A stretch of DNA of 64,000 nt from UBA5972 sp964567685. Its GTDB lineage: Bacteria > Pseudomonadota > Alphaproteobacteria > Rhodobacterales > Rhodobacteraceae. Below the pieces are notes generated by a model. That model worked only from the letters and a program-made list of their open reading frames with translations. It was not told where the DNA came from and made no database searches. Shown piece by piece: positions 60,672-64,000 of this stretch (the stretch's first letter is position 1; each line of letters starts with the position of its first letter). The stretch covers positions 95,345 to 159,344 of the forward strand of contig CAZMNO010000003.1 of assembly GCA_964567685.1 (NCBI GenBank), read 5' to 3'. Made by a program: the position numbers and the translations under genes.

Positions 60672-61270
60672 TGACCGGCCCGGACAGCGATATCGAAGCG
60701 CTGATCGCGCTTATGGCGCGGCTGCCGGGGCTGGGGCCGCGCTCGGCCCGGCGGGCGGTTTTGCATATGATCAAGAAGCGCAGCGTATTGATGGATCCGC
60801 TTTCAGATGCGCTCAGGCAGGTGGCGACGACGGCGCGGGAATGTGTGTCGTGCGGCAATATCGGCAGCGAGGAAACCTGTGCGATCTGCCGGGCCGAGAA
60901 ACGTGCCAACGGGCAGATTTGCGTGGTCGAGGATGTTGCCGATCTCTGGGCGATGGAACGGGCCGGGGTTTTTTCCGGGCGATATCATGTGCTTGGCGGG
61001 GTGTTGTCGGCTCTGGACAATATCGGCCCGGATGATCTGCGCATCCCGCTTTTGTGCCGCCGGGTTCAGGATGAAAGCATCAGCGAGGTGATCCTGGCAC
61101 TGAACGCAACGGTCGATGGGCAGACAACGGCGCATTATATTGCCGATCAGCTTGAAGGCGCGGAGGTCGCGGTAACCTCGCTGGCACAGGGCGTGCCCAT
61201 CGGCGGCGAGCTTGATTATCTGGATGACGGAACGATTACGGCGGCACTGAAAGCGCGTAAATCATTCTGA
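60671..61270 (+). CDS. recR: Recombination protein RecR
   Basis: A 199-residue protein for RecFOR-mediated gap repair. It shows the N-terminal helix-hairpin-helix (LPGLGPRSARRAVLH), the zinc finger CVSCGNIGSEETCAIC, and a Toprim domain (ICVVEDVADLWAMERAGVFSG). The ATG overlaps the ybaB stop (TGATG); a TTG one codon upstream is unlikely. Confidence 0.95.
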   Translation: MTGPDSDIEALIALMARLPGLGPRSARRAVLHMIKKRSVLMDPLSDALRQVATTARECVSCGNIGSEETCAICRAEKRANGQICVVEDVADLWAMERAGVFSGRYHVLGGVLSALDNIGPDDLRIPLLCRRVQDESISEVILALNATVDGQTTAHYIADQLEGAEVAVTSLAQGVPIGGELDYLDDGTITAALKARKSF

Positions 61271-61279
61271 AAAGTATGC

Positions 61280-62587
61280 TCAGAGCGTCAGCGCGCCGTT
61301 TTCAAGTACTGTGCCGATGATGATCTCGATCATCTCAAAACTGGATTCCGAGCTGATATCCTCAAAATAAACCGCCCCCGGCCAGGGTAGGGCACGGTTG
61401 GAAATTCCATTCTGTGCCAGCGTTTCGGCGACGGTCTTGATGGCGCTTACATAATTCTCAGCAGTGTCGCGGATCGTGAGCTTTGCCTGCGCCATATCTT
61501 CAACGCTGTTGCGATCGATCTGCGAGGCTCCGATGCCGGTCAGCAGGGGCACCTGCCGCGCAATCGCCTGTTCCTGATAAAAGGATACCGGAACCCGGTC
61601 GTCATCCAGCCGGATGACAAAATCCCGGCAGACAGAATGTTTGAGATCGGTCAGCTGCAACAGATCGATCTGCCCGGCGTCAGGGGTTTTCTGCGCCCGG
61701 CGACGCGAAGGGCGCCCTACCGGTTTTTCAGCCTGCGTGACATAGTCACCGCGATAATTCGCGTCGTAAATCCGGTGCCCCTTCGGGGTGGCCTCAATTA
61801 TTCGCTGGATCGATTGGATCGCCATATCCCTGCAGTTCAGCGGGCCGATGAAGAACGGCGAGCCGGAGGCATCGGAAAGTTCCACCCAGCCATTTGGAAA
61901 TTTTGTGAAGAAATGATCGATCCACGGCAACAGGACGTGATCTGCCAGATGGTCAAGAAATTCATTGGCAAAATCAGGTGCGTTAACCAGTGCGTCCAGC
62001 AGCGGTTCCTGGCCGAATATATCAGCCGCAAGACTATAGGGCGCTGATAGATGGAGGATGGGTTCCATCCCCGTAAGATGTTGATAAACCGTCAACATTT
62101 CCTCGATGAGCTTGGGTATGCCAGTGTTGAGATCCGGGGTTCTGATGTCTTGCCAGGTGTCACGATTGACCAGCACTTTTTCGGGGTCCGATCCCGGTGG
62201 AAACTTGTCGGGATACATCATCGCCTGTCCCAGAGCTTCGGCGGTAAAGCCGTAGACCGGCCAGCTCAGATAAAGCTTTTCCATCCCCAGCAGGCGGCGC
62301 GAGAAAAGCGTTGTGCGCACGTAGCGAGCAGCATCGCCTTTGTAAAACTCAGCGGAATCATGCCCGAAAAGATCGTGCATGATGCTAAGCGTCATCAGGT
62401 TGAGCGACCCGCCAGCGTGCACTTTATCTGGCGGTGGAGGGGTGGTGAAACTTCGGTCAAACTGCCCCTGAATTGCCGCGTCAAAAACCTCCCGCAACCG
62501 GTCCTTTGCGCTGGGATCACCGGCTTGCCAGCGGGAAAGCAGGCGACACCCTGAGGGAAAGTTCAACTCTTCAATCACGGTGAGCAT
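61280..62587 (-). CDS. Uroporphyrinogen-decarboxylase-fold protein, function unknown
   Basis: A 435-residue soluble protein with weak URO-D/methyltransferase (MtaA/CmuA-type) character: FPPGSDPEKVLVNRDTW, PILHLSAPYSLAADIFGQEPLLDALVNAPDFANEFLDHL and NGWVELSDASGSPFFIGP. A lysine/arginine-rich insertion (RPSRRRAQKTPD) is unusual. True HemE has a different N-terminus, so haem synthesis is unlikely. Corrinoid-dependent methyl transfer is possible, but no corrinoid protein or partner methyltransferase lies nearby. It is convergent with recR. Confidence 0.55.
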   Translation of the reverse strand: MLTVIEELNFPSGCRLLSRWQAGDPSAKDRLREVFDAAIQGQFDRSFTTPPPPDKVHAGGSLNLMTLSIMHDLFGHDSAEFYKGDAARYVRTTLFSRRLLGMEKLYLSWPVYGFTAEALGQAMMYPDKFPPGSDPEKVLVNRDTWQDIRTPDLNTGIPKLIEEMLTVYQHLTGMEPILHLSAPYSLAADIFGQEPLLDALVNAPDFANEFLDHLADHVLLPWIDHFFTKFPNGWVELSDASGSPFFIGPLNCRDMAIQSIQRIIEATPKGHRIYDANYRGDYVTQAEKPVGRPSRRRAQKTPDAGQIDLLQLTDLKHSVCRDFVIRLDDDRVPVSFYQEQAIARQVPLLTGIGASQIDRNSVEDMAQAKLTIRDTAENYVSAIKTVAETLAQNGISNRALPWPGAVYFEDISSESSFEMIEIIIGTVLENGALTL

Positions 62588-62713
62588 CCTTGATCAGCAG
62601 GGAAACACCGATCAGACAATAGCGCCTGAACACAGCCGATACTGTCAGTTTGCGACCAATGCTTCGCAAATGATGTGCAGGCAAAGAATTCGTGCTCCCA
62701 GAAGTCACGTCAG

Positions 62714-63682
62714 TCAGCCCTCGCCGGATTTCCGCCGCAGCGCCGCCTCGCGCCGGGCGATGTAGAGGGTGGCAAAGATGATGATCGCAGCACCGATCCA
62801 GGTTGGTGTATCGCTGGTCTCGGCAAACAGGAAATACGCCCCGATGCCAATGATGACCAGCCGCAGATAGGCAATGGGTGCCAGAAGTGCCGCTTCTGCA
62901 TAGCGATAGGCCTGAATATCGGCAAACCCCCTGACGGCGCTGGTGATCACAAGGACTGCAACCGCAAACCACAGGATAGGGCTATCGGGCATTTCCCAGA
63001 CCGGCAGGGCAACCGGCAGGGTGATGAGAACGGTGATCACAACCGACGAGAAATAGGTCGACAATGCCCCATCGGCATTCGCCAGATTTCGCGAAAGATT
63101 AAGGGCAACTGCAAAAAGGGCCGATGAGCCCAATGCCGCCAGCATAGCCGGGTGAAAGCCGTCAAACCCGGGTCGAAGAATGACCAACGCGCCAATGAAT
63201 CCTGCTGTTACTGCGGCAATCCTGCGTGGACCGACGCGTTCACCATGCAGGATAACTCCCAGGATGGTGGCAAAGATCGGCGCGGTGAAGAACAGCACCG
63301 TGGCAGTGGTTAGCGGGATGAACATGATTGTGTAAAACCCAAGATTGGTGGAAACACCGATCAGGGCGCCGCGTATCAGATGCAACCAAGGACGCGAAAA
63401 TCTCAATTGCCGACGCAGGCGTGAAAATATGACCAGCCCCATGGCGATCAAGAAACTGGTCACACCGGCACGAAACATGACAGCCATGCGGCTGTCGATC
63501 TCGTCAACCACACCGCGTACTGCCAGGGCCATCAGGCTGGCCCCGATCATGGACACAAGCGCCCAGAGAATGCCGCGAAGATTGTCCCTGACAGGGGGCG
63601 GCGGAAAGGGCGCGGCTGTGGGCCCCGGCCCCGGAAGGGGGATAGAGGACGGCGGTGTGATATCGGTGTTCCGGTTACTCAT
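62714..63682 (-). CDS. EamA/DMT-family transporter
   Basis: A 322-residue inner-membrane protein with ten predicted helices in two EamA repeats (ILWALVSMIGASLMALAVRGVV..., MLAALGSSALFAVALNLSRN...). A Pro-rich cytoplasmic N-terminus (about 10-30) precedes the first helix. The start at 63682 (MSNRNTD) is preferred; the frame is open further upstream to 63967. Substrate is unknown. Confidence 0.82.
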   Translation of the reverse strand: MSNRNTDITPPSSIPLPGPGPTAAPFPPPPVRDNLRGILWALVSMIGASLMALAVRGVVDEIDSRMAVMFRAGVTSFLIAMGLVIFSRLRRQLRFSRPWLHLIRGALIGVSTNLGFYTIMFIPLTTATVLFFTAPIFATILGVILHGERVGPRRIAAVTAGFIGALVILRPGFDGFHPAMLAALGSSALFAVALNLSRNLANADGALSTYFSSVVITVLITLPVALPVWEMPDSPILWFAVAVLVITSAVRGFADIQAYRYAEAALLAPIAYLRLVIIGIGAYFLFAETSDTPTWIGAAIIIFATLYIARREAALRRKSGEG

Positions 63683-64000
63683 CTGCACGGCTTTTTGCGC
63701 CTGGTTTATTCCCAAGACAAGAGAAAACAGGTTCGAACCTTCCCGGCATGCTCTGCGAAAAGGATCGTGGGTAGAGATAGATACGAAGGTTGGGGCGAGT
63801 GAACAAAGGCGGTTGATAAAAAGGGCTGATGCGGATGGCATTCGCTTGTCTAGCGGGCTCAGAACCTTCGCCGACCAGCAAAACACCGCAGTTCGCACAA
63901 TCCAATCTGATAGTTTGAGCGCACTGTAACCAATTGAAAACGCGAAATGAACTACTAAACTAGTCACCCGAATCTAAAGTTCGCCACATAGGGTCTGCTC
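63683..64000. other. Terminal region with no supported gene
   Basis: The last 318 bases hold the upstream region of the EamA gene. Reading frames here have no plausible start or ribosome-binding site and no recognisable product. No RNA gene or terminator is seen. Confidence 0.5.

Overview
The window reads as chromosomal DNA of a marine alphaproteobacterium of the Roseobacter group (Rhodobacteraceae). Pointers are the choline-sulfate genes betI-betC-betA, a ScfR/PccR-type regulator beside propionyl-CoA carboxylase genes, a ccoNOQP-ccoGHIS / universal-stress-protein / fnrL / hemN block with FNR boxes, a yejABEF transporter, and the order SRP RNA-dnaX-ybaB-recR. Base composition is moderately high in G+C and even throughout. 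I see no prophage, insertion sequence, CRISPR array, tRNA or rRNA.

Layout. 1-396: 3' end of an EamA-type transporter. 599-5071: choline-sulfate/choline operon betI-betC-GST-betA behind a perfect palindromic operator; betB is not present. 5141-7491: a secreted unknown, a hemerythrin-like protein, a threonine/serine dehydratase and a DUF465 protein, closed by a terminator. 7549-12530 (minus): cysteine synthase, the regulator PccR, a Bcr/CflA efflux protein and a proline-racemase-family enzyme. 12609-26779: propionate assimilation, with PccR-like boxes, pccB, several small unknown genes, pccA, an unknown gene, a DUF4174 protein on the opposite strand, a sulfotransferase translationally coupled to methylmalonyl-CoA mutase, malic enzyme-phosphotransacetylase, and propionyl-CoA synthetase.

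26918-32134: a four-gene signalling module made of an exported protein with a molybdopterin-binding-like fold, a membrane kinase whose ATP-binding and receiver domains look dead, a soluble complete hybrid kinase with a C-terminal Hpt domain, and a LuxO-like sigma-54 activator. I consider this the most unusual module in the window. 32141-40008 (minus): the cbb3 oxidase structural genes ccoNOQP and the assembly/copper genes ccoGHIS. 40100-44747: FNR-controlled island (universal stress protein, fnrL, hemN) with a GlxA-type regulator. 44814-51303: a nitrilase-family hydrolase and the yejABEF peptide/microcin C-type ABC transporter. 51494-54480: membrane-anchored cytochrome c, prephenate dehydratase, an SRPBCC protein and NudC.

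54617-57527: a probable sulfation cluster with an arylsulfotransferase-like gene, two small membrane proteins and a PAPS-type sulfotransferase. The first gene carries an in-frame TAG at 54728-54730 and is either a pseudogene or carries a base error. 57724-61270: SRP RNA, dnaX, ybaB and recR, with a small phosphatase on the other strand. 61280-63682 (minus): an orphan uroporphyrinogen-decarboxylase-fold protein and a second EamA transporter.

Together the genes give uptake and oxidation of choline-O-sulfate, propionyl-CoA conversion toward succinyl-CoA with its own regulator, and micro-aerobic respiration under FnrL, plus one signal-transduction module and one sulfation cluster of unknown purpose. 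All functional calls are from reading motifs and gene order; no database search was run.
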